DNA of 64,000 nucleotides from Bradysia coprophila (GCF_014529535.1 NW_023503409.1:496390-560389), one strand, 5' to 3'. Shown: positions 39,054 through 52,131, numbered from the stretch's first letter. Made by a program: numbers and translations. Notes: generated by a model from the letters alone, not told the origin.

Positions 39054-39967
39054 ATAACGAATGATCTGAACGACAAATTTTTGCACTCAAATTGTAAGAA
39101 AATTGTTGTTCAATAAAAATGCAATTTTGCTGGAAACTTGGGTTTATTATCTGAAGCTTTTGCCGGAAAATGTCTAGATTGAGCCGATATATGGACGGAG
39201 TTATGCAGGTAGCAAGTTACTACTAAATTGTCTCAATGCAGACGGATAATATCGGCCGAGTCAAAATATATCCAAATCACTTTTCATTGAGACCGACGGA
39301 ACTGACTTCAACGACCTTCCAAAATGGAACTAAAATTTCAGTATCTGGAGAGTGTTTTTCCTTTGTATTGAGACTATTCAGTCACTATTAGTAACATCAG
39401 TCTATATGCTAGTGTGTCACTGCACAACAAAGTATTATTATCATTTTTTGGGATTTACTCCCATTCGACTTCTTACCAAACAACTACAACGAAATATCCG
39501 ATTGCAATTTAGAGAGGCTGTTATATGTTTAGTCAATCAATTTTATAATTCATTATAAAGTATTGAACTTCGAGAAGAAAAATTAACTTAGTTGGAACGG
39601 TATTATGTCCGTTTGTCACTATTTGATGATGATACAATTGCACCACTAATCTTAGACGATAGCGAAAATTTTGTCAATTCTTTTGTAGAGAAGTATATAG
39701 AGAGGTATAGAGTAGGTGGACTTAGAGATAGTAAACCAGCACTGTCAAGTATACATGATAAATGACGGTCAGTGTAAAAGACAAAAATATTGATAAAGCC
39801 GCACGCATAAGATAGCAACAGCTAAAGTTTCATTTTATTTGTTATCGACAACGACGGTTAGGTAATATGTGAAAACAGACAAAAATTTAACCGGACACCG
39901 CGAAACTTACAGTTTTTACTTTATGTAAAGACTGTTGCACTGTACATTAATCTTCATCTCGTTGGCG
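39054..39967. other. Intergenic between RpS9 and the UGT pair
   Basis: Holds the RpS9 polyadenylation signal (near 39113). A plus-strand open stretch at 39590-39766 reads LERYYVRLSLFDDDTIAPLI and looks weakly protein-like, but it has no start codon and no family match. No supported gene. Confidence 0.45.
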
Positions 39968-42000
39968 ATGACCTTAAAACTGAGTACCGTCGTATGGATC
40001 TACCTCAGCGTGTGCCAAGTGATTCAATTTGCTGACAGCGCGAACATTGTGTTCTTCTTTGGTGTGTCGTCTTACAGTCACCGTATCCCTGGTAGTACTC
40101 ATTGAACTCCTTTATCTTTTGTAATGATTGTGTTAAATTAGAATGCTATATATGTCGAATATTCCTATAGCATGGCCACTAGCTGAGGAATTAGCAGAGC
40201 GTTCTCACAATGTTACATTCGTTTCTCCATATTCTGCTAAGAACCCGAATCCAAAAATTTTCGACTATGTCCCCGAAACATTGAAGAAATGGGTGGATAG
40301 TTGGGGTGATATAGAGAATGTCTTTGAGGATCGTAAAAAAGGAGATTGGAGTAGTGTGTGGATTACACTGCCAATGTTCGGCATAATGATGTGCGAAGTT
40401 ATATATAAAGATGAGGAGTATGTGCGTTGGGTTAAGAGTGTTAAAGTTGATTTACTAATTATTGACGCCTTGGGAAATGATTGCGCTTACGGAATGGCCC
40501 ATTATTGGGGTGCAAAGGTGATTTTATTTGATACAGCTGCTCCATTTGGATATTTCTCCGAAACGTATGGTCTACCTGATGAAACTAGTTGGATTCCTAG
40601 CATGGAATTAGCTTATCCAACCGAAATGTCATTCTCACAGCGACTTACGAATGCTGTACTTCCTCTAGCCTGGCATTATTATCGAAAATGGTACTTCTTT
40701 CCGACTTTAGCCGAAATAACGAGTGATAAGCTTGGAATTACAAATCTACCGAGGTTTGAGGAATTGGAACGTAATACCAGTCTTGTTTTCTTAAATACTC
40801 ATTACGGAGAAGAGTTTCCCAGATCGCTACCGCCAAATATAGTTTCTGTCGGAGGCATTGCCTACACAGGAAAAACAAAGCCACTTCCTAAAGTAAATCA
40901 ACGGAATTCGATAGAGTAAATGACTAATTGTTAATTCTCTAGGACATGGAAGACTTTTTGGATAAAGGTGATGGTTTCATATACATGAGCTTTGGCACGT
41001 ATGCTGAATTCAACAAATTCGATGTATCCATTCAACAAGCATTTATTGGAGCGATGCAAAATTTGCCACACATTCAATTTCTATGGAAAGTGGAAAATGT
41101 TTCCCTTATCGAAGAGTTTCCCAAAAAAAATGTGTACATAGGCAAGTGGATGCCACAACAAGACATTCTTGGTAAGTTTAACCTGATCAGAGTCAACCTT
41201 TTACAGAAGGCTATCTACGCCTAAACACAGCAAAATGCGAATGTTAAAACAAATGAAGTTCAAGATTATGTTTTAATATATCAGAAATACTTATAAAATT
41301 ATGTAATAGATCCAATAGCAGCTACCGTCTGTGATAGGTTAGAGTTAATCAAAATGTCTCATCGTTCAATGAAAACAAATTCTTCTTTGAAGCTCATCCC
41401 AAAATTCGAGCTTTCATCACACATGCGGGCTTGATAGGCATTCAAGAAGCCATTTACAATTCGGTACCACTTATCAGCTTTCCAATCTTTGCCGATCAAG
41501 ATTATAACGGTGAGAGAATTCACCGCAAAGAATGTGGCATTCGTTTGGAAATACTCACCGTCACTCAGTCAGTGTTGGAGGAAGCTATACAAAAAATTTT
41601 GGGTGATCAAAAGTGAGTTCGTCATGAAAAAAGAGCTACAGATCGTGATGCCGAACACTTTATTCGATTTGTTTGCAGGTATCGGAATAATATGAAAAAA
41701 ATTTCGGAAATGTTTGCCGATCGACCTCTAAAGCCATTAGAAACTGCGTTATGGTGGACAGATTTTGTTATACGCCATAGCACGGAAGATCTTTCGGCTC
41801 TTCGACCATTAAACATTGGACAATCTGGATGGAAAAGAAGACAGTTGGATGTATGGGCAGCTATCATAGTAGCAATGTTAGTATTTATGTTCTTGTTAAG
41901 TTATGCGATGTACCGAACAGTGAAATATTGTACTAAGACTAGCCCATCTTCGGCCAAATCAAAACACAAAGCCTCAACTAGGCGGAAAAAGGGGCAATAA
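39968..42000 (+). CDS. UDP-glycosyltransferase, tandem copy 1
   Basis: ER membrane enzyme that transfers sugar from UDP-sugars (usually UDP-glucose in insects) to small lipophilic molecules. Five exons: 39968-40091, 40171-40892, 40943-41171, 41393-41612, 41679-42000; 538 residues. A signal peptide (MTLKLSTVVWIYLSVCQVIQ) is followed by ANIVFFFGVSSYSHR, where the His fits the catalytic base. The UGT signature region reads WMPQQDILGAHPKIRAFITH and AGLIGIQEAIYNSVPLISFP, with DQD for UDP-sugar contact. The C-terminus has WWTDFVIRH, one transmembrane helix (MLVFMFLLSYAMY) and a lysine-rich cytosolic tail. Compared with copy 2 it has an extra intron (40092-40170) directly after the SHR motif. Confidence 0.93.
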
Positions 42001-42334
42001 ATCTTATTCTTAATCGCATTCTTAACCGTTGTTATTTTCGATTCGAGAAATTACTGTCCTTTATACCCAGTTTGGTCGAAAATCGGATATATCAATCATC
42101 TCAATTATTTTATCATCTGACTATGGTAAGAACTTGTTACGTTTTACTTGATACTACTGAATAGATTTACTTAATTGATACTGATTGAGCATTACTTTCA
42201 ATTTAGTTTACTTTATCGATTTTAGTCAATGGTATTTATCAGCATGGATTGTAAAAAGGTGATAAGAGCTAAACTGCTCATTGGCATTAGGGTACCTACT
42301 ATTTTAGTTTTATTTGAAAAATGATTATTGTCTC

Positions 42335-42392
42335 TTAAGGCCAGGTGAAAGTGTTTGTTTTGCGATGTAAGTACCTTCTCACCTGGCCTTAA
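42335..42392. repeat. Short hairpin between the UGT genes
   Basis: cttaaggccaggtgaaag pairs with cttctcacctggccttaaag across about 25 bases. Small foldback sequence. No run of T residues or coding context suggests a role. Confidence 0.65.
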
Positions 42393-42589
42393 AGTCTGTG
42401 ACAAAGTTTGGAGGTTGTGCCCCAATAATTGTTATACAAAATTGCAATAACGAAATTCTCGACACCCTAATTTGTTAGTTGATAGCTGCCACTATATACT
42501 CGAAATGGTATATTACCTAATCACACCAAATTCAATCATCATGCATTAGATGATCATTAGATTTATACGTGTTGAGAAAAGTAGTTGTG

Positions 42590-44397
42590 ATGAAATACTT
42601 GTGGCTGAAAATGGGAATTCCATTCGGAAGTGTGATATGCCTGGCAGCCGCTTTATTGCCGATGGTGCATAGTGCAAATATTGTGTTTTTCTTTGGAGTT
42701 TCATCTTATAGTCATCGGGTTGCAGTATGGCCGCTAGCTGAAGCCTTAGCAGAAAACGGTCATAATGTCTCATTCATTTCACCATATCCTGCCAAAAATC
42801 CAAATCCTAAGATTTTCGATTACGTTCCCAATGCTTTGAAAACATGGCTCGATGGAATAGGTGATGCAATCAATGTATTCGAAGATCGTAAGACAATGTC
42901 GCCATTAATGGGTAACATGATGCTGCCAATATATGGTAAAATGATGTGTGAAGAAATCTATAAAGATGAAGAGTATATCCAGTGGGTTAAACGTACTAAA
43001 GTTGATGTTGTCATGCTTGATGCGTTGGCAAACGATTGTGGCTATGGAATGGCGTTTTATTGGGATGCGAAAGTGATTTTAATGTCTACAAGTGCACCGT
43101 TCGGACATTTCTCAGAGGTTTATGGTCTTCCAGACGAAACCAGTTGGATTCCGGGCATGGAAATAGGCATTGGTAACGAAATGTCATTCTCACAGAGAAC
43201 CTTTAACGCAGTGCTTCCGCTGTTTTGGTATTATTATCGTACCTGGTTCTTCTTTCCAAAACTGTATGAATTAACGAAAGATAACCTCGGAATAACGGAC
43301 CTACCAAACTTTGAGGAATTGGAACGGAGTACCAGTCTTGTATTCATAAATACTCATTATGGAGAAGAATATGCGAGATCACTTCCGCCGAATGTAGTTT
43401 CTGTCGGTGGACTTGGATACACTGGCAAAACAAAGCCACTTCCTGAAGTAATTTAAAAAAAATTCGATTGAATGTTCGTTGTATAAAAGTATGTTGCTGT
43501 ATTACTAGGACATCGAATCGTTTTTGGAAAAAGGCGAAGACTTTATTTACATGAGCTTCGGAACGCACGCTGAATTCAACAAATTCGATCCTCCCATTCG
43601 GCAAGCTTTCATTGGAGCAATGAGAAAATTGTCACACATACAATTTGTATGGAAAACCGATAATGTGTCGCTGGTCGAAGAGTTTCCGAACAATAATGTG
43701 TACATACGCAAGTGGATGCCGCAACAAGACATTCTTGGTGAGTCATAAATACAATCGAAGTGATTTGAGTCGATCTTTATTCAACATTTCTACTAAAGCT
43801 CATCCGAAAATTCGAGCTTTTATCACTCATGCAGGCCTATTAGGCATTCAAGAAGCTGTCTATAATTCGGTTCCGCTCATCAGCTTTCCAATTTTTGCCG
43901 AACAAGATGCTAACGCTGAGCGAATACAAAGCAGAGAGTATGGAATCAGACTCGAAATCACAACTGTTACCCAACCGGAAATAGAGGAGGCAATACAAAA
44001 TATTCTAACTGATCCGAAGTAAGAACAAAACATTTTAATCATTCTGGAATTCATGCAATGAACTCTGCTTGTTCGCAGGTATCTGAATAACATGAAAAGA
44101 GTATCGAGAATGTTCATCGATCGTCCGCAAAAACCATTGGAAACTGCACTGTGGTGGACCGATTTTGTTATACGTCATAGCAAAGAGGATTTGTCGGTAC
44201 TTCGACCTTTAAGTGTAGACCAATCAAAGTGGAAAAGAAGACAACTCGATGTATGGCTGACAATACTTGCGGGTGTTCTGATCTCTCTGTTTGTAAGCAT
44301 TTACTTAATTCGCGTGTTAGTTAAGTGTGCTTATCGTGTAAATACGTCATCAAGCAAAACATCGAAGAGTTCAACTCGAAAGCAGAAAGTTAAATGA
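42590..44397 (+). CDS. UDP-glycosyltransferase, tandem copy 2
   Basis: Tandem paralogue of the preceding gene on the same strand. Four exons: 42590-43447, 43509-43737, 43799-44018, 44079-44397; 541 residues. Signal peptide within MKYLWLKMGIPFGSVICLAA; in-frame ATGs at 42569 and 42611 are possible alternative starts. ANIVFFFGVSSYSHRV carries the catalytic His (about residue 43). The UDP-binding signature is WMPQQDILG + AHPKIRAFITHAGLLGIQEA, followed by EQD. The membrane anchor (VLISLFVSIYLIRVLV) is near residue 505, followed by a short basic tail. Exon junctions 2-4 match copy 1. The proteins are clearly related throughout but far from identical, so the duplication is not very recent. Confidence 0.94.
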
Positions 44398-44703
44398 AGA
44401 TTTGTGAGTCTTTGGATGTCGTCTTTAGAATATCGTAGGCTATCTCAATTACGAAAGAAAGGACCACTTGACTTAACTATCAATCGATTTTTATTTAAAT
44501 TTTTATTTTATTAGGTGTAACATTCAATAAAGTAATTATGAATAATTTGTAATTTAATTTAGCTTTTCATCAAAACTTTTTTTTTTTATTATCGCTTAAC
44601 GCGTCACTACATTTGCCTACAACACAGCTAACGTTTTCTTTTTTGATTATTATTGAGGAAAATCAAATGTTTATTGCCATTCTAAAATAAATAAGTTGTT
44701 AGT

Positions 44704-44971
44704 AAAGTCCGAGCATTATAATTTGATCGATTCTACTCATTTAATTCATTTTTAAATAATTGTAGTTTTCGAAGAAATCATTTCGAAAACATTACAGTGT
44801 AAAAGCTTAGACACGTGCATTTGAACGGATTACCCGCAGGTATACCGCGAGTAAACAGCTCTAATGCGCATGTGTAAGCTTTTATACTGTAATGTTTTCG
44901 AAATGATTTCTTGAAAAGCTAAAATTATTTAAAAATGAATAGAATCGATCAAATTATAATGCTTCGACTTT
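44704..44971. repeat. Long foldback (MITE-like) element
   Basis: About 110-bp arms: gcattataatttgatcgatt ... gaagaaatcatttcgaaaac on the left and gttttcgaaatgatttcttg ... aatcgatcaaattataatgc on the right, around a roughly 45-bp centre. Near-perfect palindrome, non-coding. Confidence 0.88.
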
Positions 44972-45089
44972 AATTGGCAACGCACAAAGAATATTTAATA
45001 AATAATGAACACAAACTATAAGCAACAGTGTTGTGACTAGACTGCTTCATTCAACTAAAGCTTGAGCAAGAAAAAAAAATGTTTTTTTT

Positions 45090-45365
45090 TCAATTCAAAA
45101 TTAGCTGCACTCGTACTACGAGATGACCATTGCTAAATTGAGAAGTTATTCTAGTGTAACCTACGAAATGCCTGTTCTCATATTCAGCTACGATGTTAGA
45201 GACAAATCTTAAAGAGACGTTTGTGTCACCAGCGATGAAAAAATAGGTGTTGAGCTTTAACGTAGTCTTATACAACAAATCATTTATTTCAATGCGACCT
45301 TTTGGAGTGAAGGGCAGATATGTGTAATTTCGTTGACAAAGTATTGTCAAAAAGTGGATTTTCAA
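45090..45365 (-). CDS. Possible single exon of unknown protein
   Basis: A 91-codon minus-strand frame with protein-like composition (NYTYLPFTPKGRIEINDLLY, KLNTYFFIAGDTNVSLRFVS, ITSQFSNGHLVVRVQLIL), rich in alternating hydrophobic residues as in a beta-sandwich. I do not recognise the family. No neighbouring exon, signal peptide or promoter supports it, so it may be a relic or chance. Confidence 0.25.
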   Translation of the reverse strand: MKIHFLTILCQRNYTYLPFTPKGRIEINDLLYKTTLKLNTYFFIAGDTNVSLRFVSNIVAEYENRHFVGYTRITSQFSNGHLVVRVQLILN

Positions 45366-46114
45366 TGATTTTCCAAAGATTATCAGATAGCCTTTGACTC
45401 ATTCTGGATGGAGTTTCAAAGGATTTTTTTTAATTTTCGAGAATTTTGTTCGTTTGAGGATTTCCTTTCGTGAATTTTTCAACGATTTTCTAAGGATCTT
45501 CTCTTGACTGACAAAAGGTTTTCTATGAATATTTGCTCCAACGGAAATAGCAGTAGTCTCATTGAAATTTTAAAAAATCATTTAAAATGCAACATTAGAA
45601 GTCCACGTTAGAAGTAGTCTCCTCATTCAACATCACTCATATCGCAGCAACTTAACGTAAATGGGATAGGCCACAACAACAACAAAGTATGTGCTTAACC
45701 TTTTAGAAATGGACTGTCGTGTACAAGCAAATAGTCCTTGAACTCTTGGGTTCTCATACAAAGTACAATTTATGTTGTGAAACTAATGAAATAAAAGATT
45801 TTTTTTTTGTCACAAAATAGAAAGGATTTGGTTTAAAACAAGATAGATTCGCTTGCCGTTTCTGAAAGGTTCAAATAAAATAACTGAAAAATTACTAAAA
45901 GTCTCAGGGAAATCTAGTTAAACTATGCTCCTGCTTTGCCGTTCTACATTGTTACTGTTTACTATTTCTGTTAGAATTACTAAAAAATGTAAGATGGATG
46001 CGGATATATGCTTTTGAGTTGAATCAATAATTTAAAATTCAATTTCGTATCGAAACGTTTCGTTCGTTTTTTAGTTGCAAAAATGCAAAAATGATGTTTG
46101 TGCTCTTAACTAAC
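45366..46114. other. Intergenic, 3' side of HPS3
   Basis: AT-rich with nothing recognisable. It should contain the HPS3 3' untranslated region. Confidence 0.5.
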
Positions 46115-49100
46115 TTAGTTAAAAAACTGCTTGTTCCTATTGTACGTATCGTATAATTGATGTCCCGTAGTTTTAATCATATCACTCAATCGATTAGCTC
46201 GATCCTTGTCAATAGCCAATTTCAAATACTGTGCGAATATTCTATCCTCAGCAGATTCACCACAGTTGCCGCTATACAATAGATGTGAAGTTGGCAATTC
46301 GGTTTTCTTTACTGGAATAATTCGAAGCACTGTCGCCAGGTCTTTGGTTTTGACGATGTATTTGAGGATATCTGACAATGGAAAAGGAATATTTTTTGAG
46401 TCGATGGAAACGACAATCGAAAAACAATATTTTTGGATAATGAGGGTCTCATTACGCTTACCTTCCAATAATTTCTCGAAAAATTTGTACGAATTGGATT
46501 TAACAAGCCAATCCTTCTGATCGAGAACTCGAAGCAGCAAATCGGTCCATAAACTTTCTTCGTTCAATCGACACTGGAAACAAAAGGCGAAATTTGAAAT
46601 GCTTGAAGCGGTTGAATGGACATACGGAAACTACCTTTGCAAATTCCAACAAATGTTTCGGATAATTTTCGATGAAAAATGCAATACAGTTCGTGTCGGG
46701 TAGAAGCAAGGTGATGAAACTTTCCATCGATATCAACGGTGCATTCGCCTCAAAGAAATAAACGATTTCTTGTAGAATGTCACGTGTCAATCGACCACTG
46801 CTCAGCAGCGCTTGAAATTTCACTATAGTCAAGTGAAGATCACTCCATTGACAGTCAGCGAGACCGTAACATCCCGCTTCATTGTATACAAACTGCTTTT
46901 CAGTGAATGGCGTCAATCGATTCAGATACTTTGGTCGGCATTGTAAGAAGAGAATGGGACGTCTCTGCTTTGAAGCTTCCGTTATGTCGTCTGCTTGTTC
47001 CACATCGCCAGTATTACGGCTTTGATGGTGTTCATACAATTTTGCAATGTTTTTCTGCAGGAACTTAAACAGACCTTTCATGTTCTTCGAATCCGACGCA
47101 GCATTTTTCATTGTGGCTTGGTCGAACTGAGCTTTCTTTAGCTTTCCTAGGTAAATGCGGATCAATATTTTCATAGCGTCGGTGTTCATTGATTCAGAAC
47201 AGAAATGTTCCATTGGACAATTTTCGGATGTTGCCGATGTTGAGTGAGTCTGCGTCTGCTGTTGGGAACATTTTTGACAACTGATCGATGCTGTAGATTC
47301 CATTGATTCACAATTAACGATAGACTGGTCGCTGTATGTCCCATTAAAACGTCGATTCACGTACAAATCGTAAAAGTGTGACTCTAAAAGTATTTGTAGG
47401 ATCAACTGAGCAGTGTTGTAACCAGACTGACCCACACTCGATGCCAGATAATCCATGAGTAATTTGAGCATGACGTCCATAAGCACCGCTTTGGTATCAA
47501 TTGTAAGGTAGATAAATATGCGAACCAATGACTGCTGAATCGGTTGGGCTTTCGACGGCAAAAGATATGATTCCGTCAGTTCGGAGAAGGATAGCACATG
47601 TTTGTTTGACTTCTTAATGTGCGTTGAGTCGAACAGAACGCACCAGTGTTGCGTTAAAACGTCATAGAAACAGTCCTCCGTGAACATGTTGAGTATTGAG
47701 TCGGTTTCGCGCTGATTATTCCTGCGAACACTTTCCATTACCAAACAGAGCTTGTCCTCATTCGTTTTATCTTGTTTGGTGTTGATTGCCTCGCACACTT
47801 TCTCCGACATATAATCGCGAAATACTTGTGACTTTAGGCATAAAGCAGCTAATTCATCAGGAGCTGCGACAAGAAACAGGTCGAGCAATTCTTCCCCAAA
47901 AGTGACTGATTTTTGTGGTTCTCCATTGGTTCTAACACTTGTCAATAGTCTGCCGAGCTCGTCTGCACATTGGTGATGATGTTTGATAAACATGTTTTTG
48001 ATAGTATGAACTAGACCGGTCAATGACTTCTCGCGATCATTTTTTGATAAGTTCAATCCTCGGTCGTACACTTCAGTTACAAGCAATCCTCCCATGGAAT
48101 AGTAAGCGAATGCCTGACAGTACTCTTCCCGATTCTCTGATACGACACAGAAGTCTCCCAGTTTCCGACACGATTCCAAAAACATTTTTTCACAATCCGA
48201 CGAATCAAATTGAATCAAATCGGTCCCTGTCTCGCTGTTATGCTGTATAGTCGAAAACTCCTTCGCAACTCGCATGATGACATGTGCTTCTCCCATCAAG
48301 TGTGCGTACGTACTGCAACTGCTACTTTCGGCAAAGTAACTTTTAGCCAATTCATCGAAGTCCCGATACATATTCTCTGGTGTGGGTAATGTCATATTGT
48401 ACACTGTCCAACATCCTTCGTCATAGTCTTTCTTCACACTTTCGTCCAAATGATTTGCAAACAGCACCATATGGAAATTGTTGCACAGCATGGACTTAAC
48501 TCCCAAAAATGGTCGCAAGCCAATTAAACAAATTGGATCCTCTAGTCGTGGGCATGCTTCTATTTCAGATGAAGAACTCTGAAGATTATATTCGAAGTAG
48601 CTGGTAAAGAGTTTGTGTCCGACGCGTAATGTGTATCTGTAAAATTAATGTGCAGAACGGTTGACGAATTGACAAAAAGCAAAACTTGTTTTTAGTGAAT
48701 TTAAAAAAAAACCTGAAACTCACGTTTCCAGTCCACGATCCGTCAATGCATGCAAAACATTCTGGTTCATCATTACATCGATGAGTGGTGATGTGAATGG
48801 ATAGGTTGCAATGAGGTTGGTGTCTTCAGTTAGCCATTTGTCATTGTTGCTAAATTGATAAACGTATCCATCGTTGGACGTTGCCACCAATACTGTCACT
48901 CCAAACAGTTCGTGGAAATGATTCGACTTCCAGACGTGTTCAATTGAAATGTTGTATAGATCGTTCGTATGCTCAGATCGTCGTAGAAAAATCGGTTTTA
49001 AGACTAAACATTTGAATGGATCGTTTGAATCTCGTTGCTTTAGTTGAAGTAAAACCTTCAATGTATAGTCACTCTGCAAAAATTTTAACTTTTAATTCAA

Positions 49101-50260
49101 ATTTTCCGATAGAAAAGTTTTCCTTGCCTTACCTCAGAATGAATCAACATGTCATTGTCAGACAATTGACGCACCAAATTGCACTTTAAATTCGTACTGA
49201 CCGGCTTGAATTCACATACGATGCTCTGCTTTCGTTGTTCAGATCGATCATGAGTCGACGCGATGGCCACTTCAAAATCTTCGACGTTGCAAACACTAAA
49301 ATCCACCACATCATTTATTACCTTCTTGTAAGGCAAATCAATGGGACAGCTATTGCTAATATCCGATGTCAAACTAGCCGATATTGCATCGTCACTTTGC
49401 AAACTGTTGGTCAAATTGAGCCGAAATAAAATGACAAATTTGCTGTTCGAACAGGACACAAAGTTTTCCACCATTTCTAATTTGACCGGAGTAAAGTCCA
49501 GGTCAACACTGAATGGAATTTCCTTAAAATCAATGTACTGATGCTTTGTGCTGTCGTTCATGCATTGAAAGTATTTGTAAAAAACAATTCCACAATTAAC
49601 CGAAATTGCCAAATTTCCAGTGGTTTGACAACAAGCGATCCTCTTTGGGGCATTCCTAACGGGCACTTCAATCACTTCCAAGCAATCAGTACAGTTGCTG
49701 GGCGTCACTTTACCAGCTATACGAGCGCGTATCGACGTATTTTTTCCGGTTGCTGCATCCAGTGCACTCCAATTCGCATACACACGACAGAAAAATTTTT
49801 CCCCTTGACGTCGACTTGAACGTTTCTCCAAAGTTACCAAGTAATTTCCTGCGAAAAAATGGAATATTGTGGCTGATTGTATATAGTCATCTGATGAAGT
49901 CGTGTCAAGAGAAGCGTTTATCTATTTATATAACAACAAGCGGTCTCACACCGGACAAAATAATTATTTTCATAAATGCCTTATCGACTCTAATATCTTA
50001 CCATTGCAACAATAGGCGATCTGTTGCACCTGATCAACTGTTGGAAACGACAAGACAATTTTCAGTTTATCGTTGTCGTTGTGATTGAGATCGTTGTCGT
50101 CCCTGTTCGATTTCAATGACACGATATCCACGATGTATGAATTCGATTTAGCGATTGCGATGCGATCCGTGTTTTCCATGACACAAGTGGCCAGGATTTC
50201 ATCGTTAATCGTATGAATTGTTTGTCCACGATAGTGGTATGCAGAAAATACTCGAACCAT
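46115..50260 (-). CDS. HPS3: HPS3-like subunit of BLOC-2
   Basis: BLOC-2 (HPS3, HPS5, HPS6) directs cargo to lysosome-related organelles such as fly eye pigment granules. Five exons on the minus strand: 50260-50002, 49848-49133, 49073-48724, 48636-46635, 46573-46115; 1261 residues in phase. The N-terminal beta-propeller part matches human HPS3 point by point: IAYCCNGNYLVTLEKR (human GDYLVAIEEK), YANWSALD (AYVNWRN), VPVRNAPKRIACCQTTGNLA ([20 protein letters not shown]) and the junction GLETYTLRVGHKLFTSYFEY. The C-terminal half is helical, as in the family, with few strict motifs. Length exceeds the human protein (1004 residues); the extra is mostly in the middle of exon 4, including a Ser/Thr/Cys-rich stretch. 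The HPS3 call rests on the N-terminal third. Confidence 0.85.
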
Positions 50261-51498
50261 GTTGACTGAACACCTTTTTCCTTTCTTCGTTTCTAAGTTA
50301 GTGTGGCTGTCCGCGAAAATGATTCAATCACTGCCAAAATATTCTATATTTGCCTAGGACAAACATGTAACACACCCTTCATATATGACTCACAGCAGTA
50401 GCTGGATAAACATATTCAATTTCAATTATGTAGGAAAATTAAATGATGAGAAAAAAACACAACATGATATCATTAAGGGTGGCTAAAATAGTACATCACT
50501 AACGTGGGGTGGCAACATTTTTTCTTCACCAAATCGAATATATTATGAGGTCATGCCTTACTAAATATTCTAACACACTGAGCCGTAAGAAATCTAAACT
50601 TTATTCAATTCGTTTATCACATTTGAGTAGATTTATTTCAATTTCATTGAATTGGTTCGGTGTTTCAACAATGGAATTTATAATTAATTGAAAAAGTAAA
50701 TAAATAAAAAACGCTAATGACAGTGACAGGGGTAAATTTTCACATAGTCCTACAGACGATGCTATAAAAACAGATGTCGCCGCAATCACATAAGACCGGA
50801 ATTAATCGTGTTCATTTTTGGCCGTTGATTTTCCAATTATTTGAAAAGAAAATCACCACAAGGAAAAATTAACTTTGAGTCGCCCATACGTTGTTCTCTA
50901 AATGGCCAGTTACACTCTATGCTTTGTGCATCCAACTCCCTGCTACATGATTTCTGTTTTGTGAATTGTCTTATGCTAATAAGCCCTTAAAACCAAGGTT
51001 CTGAAAAAACAGGTTAAAAAAAAATTCCTGTGGCGCCAACTAGGTTTGAGAAACTTTATATGACGATTTCAACTTAACAAAAAAAGTTGTTTTCAAGTTG
51101 ACTTTTCACACAATAAGTAATGAGTGTCTCCGTGCAAATTTCTGAAAGAACAGGTTAAATCACTTCTGAGTTGATCACGAGTTTACTTTTCACACAGTCT
51201 TTGAGTGTGTTTAACAAAATTTGTCTTCTTGTCAAAATTTGTGCCTTCGTAATTGTCTTAATCTGTTCTTTCAGAACCTTGCTGAAAGCCAACACTTTAT
51301 TCTATTTGATAAAAAAAACAACACGCAAATTCTATTATTGTGCCGAATTCACCAAAATATAATCTTAAAAAGGTGAAAATCATCTGTTTGACCGCTTTGA
51401 CCAGATCGTTTGAAAAAACTAGTCAAAGTAAGTAAATAGACACATAGCGTATTTTCAAGGCAAACAGAAAAGATCTTGATCGAAAAAACAACTGAAAC
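50261..51498. other. Intergenic upstream of HPS3
   Basis: No gene. A repeated motif (ttctgaaagaacaggttaa) occurs at about 51140-51158, as its reverse complement at about 51258-51278, and in diverged form near 50999-51017, so a small inverted-repeat element is likely at 50995-51285. Confidence 0.55.
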
Positions 51499-51828
51499 AT
51501 CCCAAGTAGCATTTCAGAAAAAATAACTTATTCGTTAGAATAACGTTGTAGCAACGTTGTCACAACGGTTTTGCAACCGTTGTTGCCCGGTTATAGTTTA
51601 ACCTAGGTCAATTAACCGTTGGATAACAGTTAAACAACGAAAAAGTTAAAAATTTAAGGTAGAGCAACTATAATTTTTAACTTTTTCGTTGTTTAACGGT
51701 TATCCAACGGTTAATTGACGTAGGTTAAACTATAACCGGGCAACAACGGTTGCACAACCGTTGTGGCAACGTTGCTACAACGTTATTTTAACGAATAAGT
51801 TATTTTTTCTGAAATGCTACTTGGGATG
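51499..51828. repeat. Long near-perfect palindrome (MITE-like)
   Basis: Arms of about 155 bp: catcccaagtagcatttcag ... aacaacgaaaaagttaaaaa on the left and tttttaactttttcgttgtt ... ctgaaatgctacttgggatg on the right, with an ~18-base loop. Inside each arm aacgttg/caacggtt motifs repeat. Only a few mismatches by eye, so it is young or conserved. Non-coding. Confidence 0.92.
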
Positions 51829-52131
51829 TATATATGCGTTCGGATTTATGAATATTAATATTTAATGCAATAAATAGCTTACGCCGTGACGCAAATCGCA
51901 ATGTCGTAGGCAGCTGATTCCAACAGTGATGAATCATATTATATAACGACAGAAAATTGAAATTCCCCCCAATTCAAACAAGGTTCCAAACTATCTTTAC
52001 CTGTTTCGGAAAAATTGTCTTGATAAAATGTTTGCGTTCAATTGCAGGTGTTGTGGTAATTAACCTTAAGCTAACCTTAACGTTAACTAATTAACTAATA
52101 TTTCCCAAATATTATAGGAAAATGATATTTT

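Noticed and set aside
39590-39766. Plus-strand open stretch with protein-like composition (LERYYVRLSLFDDD)
   Set aside because: No start codon, no recognisable family, stops just upstream. Too weak to call a gene or pseudogene.
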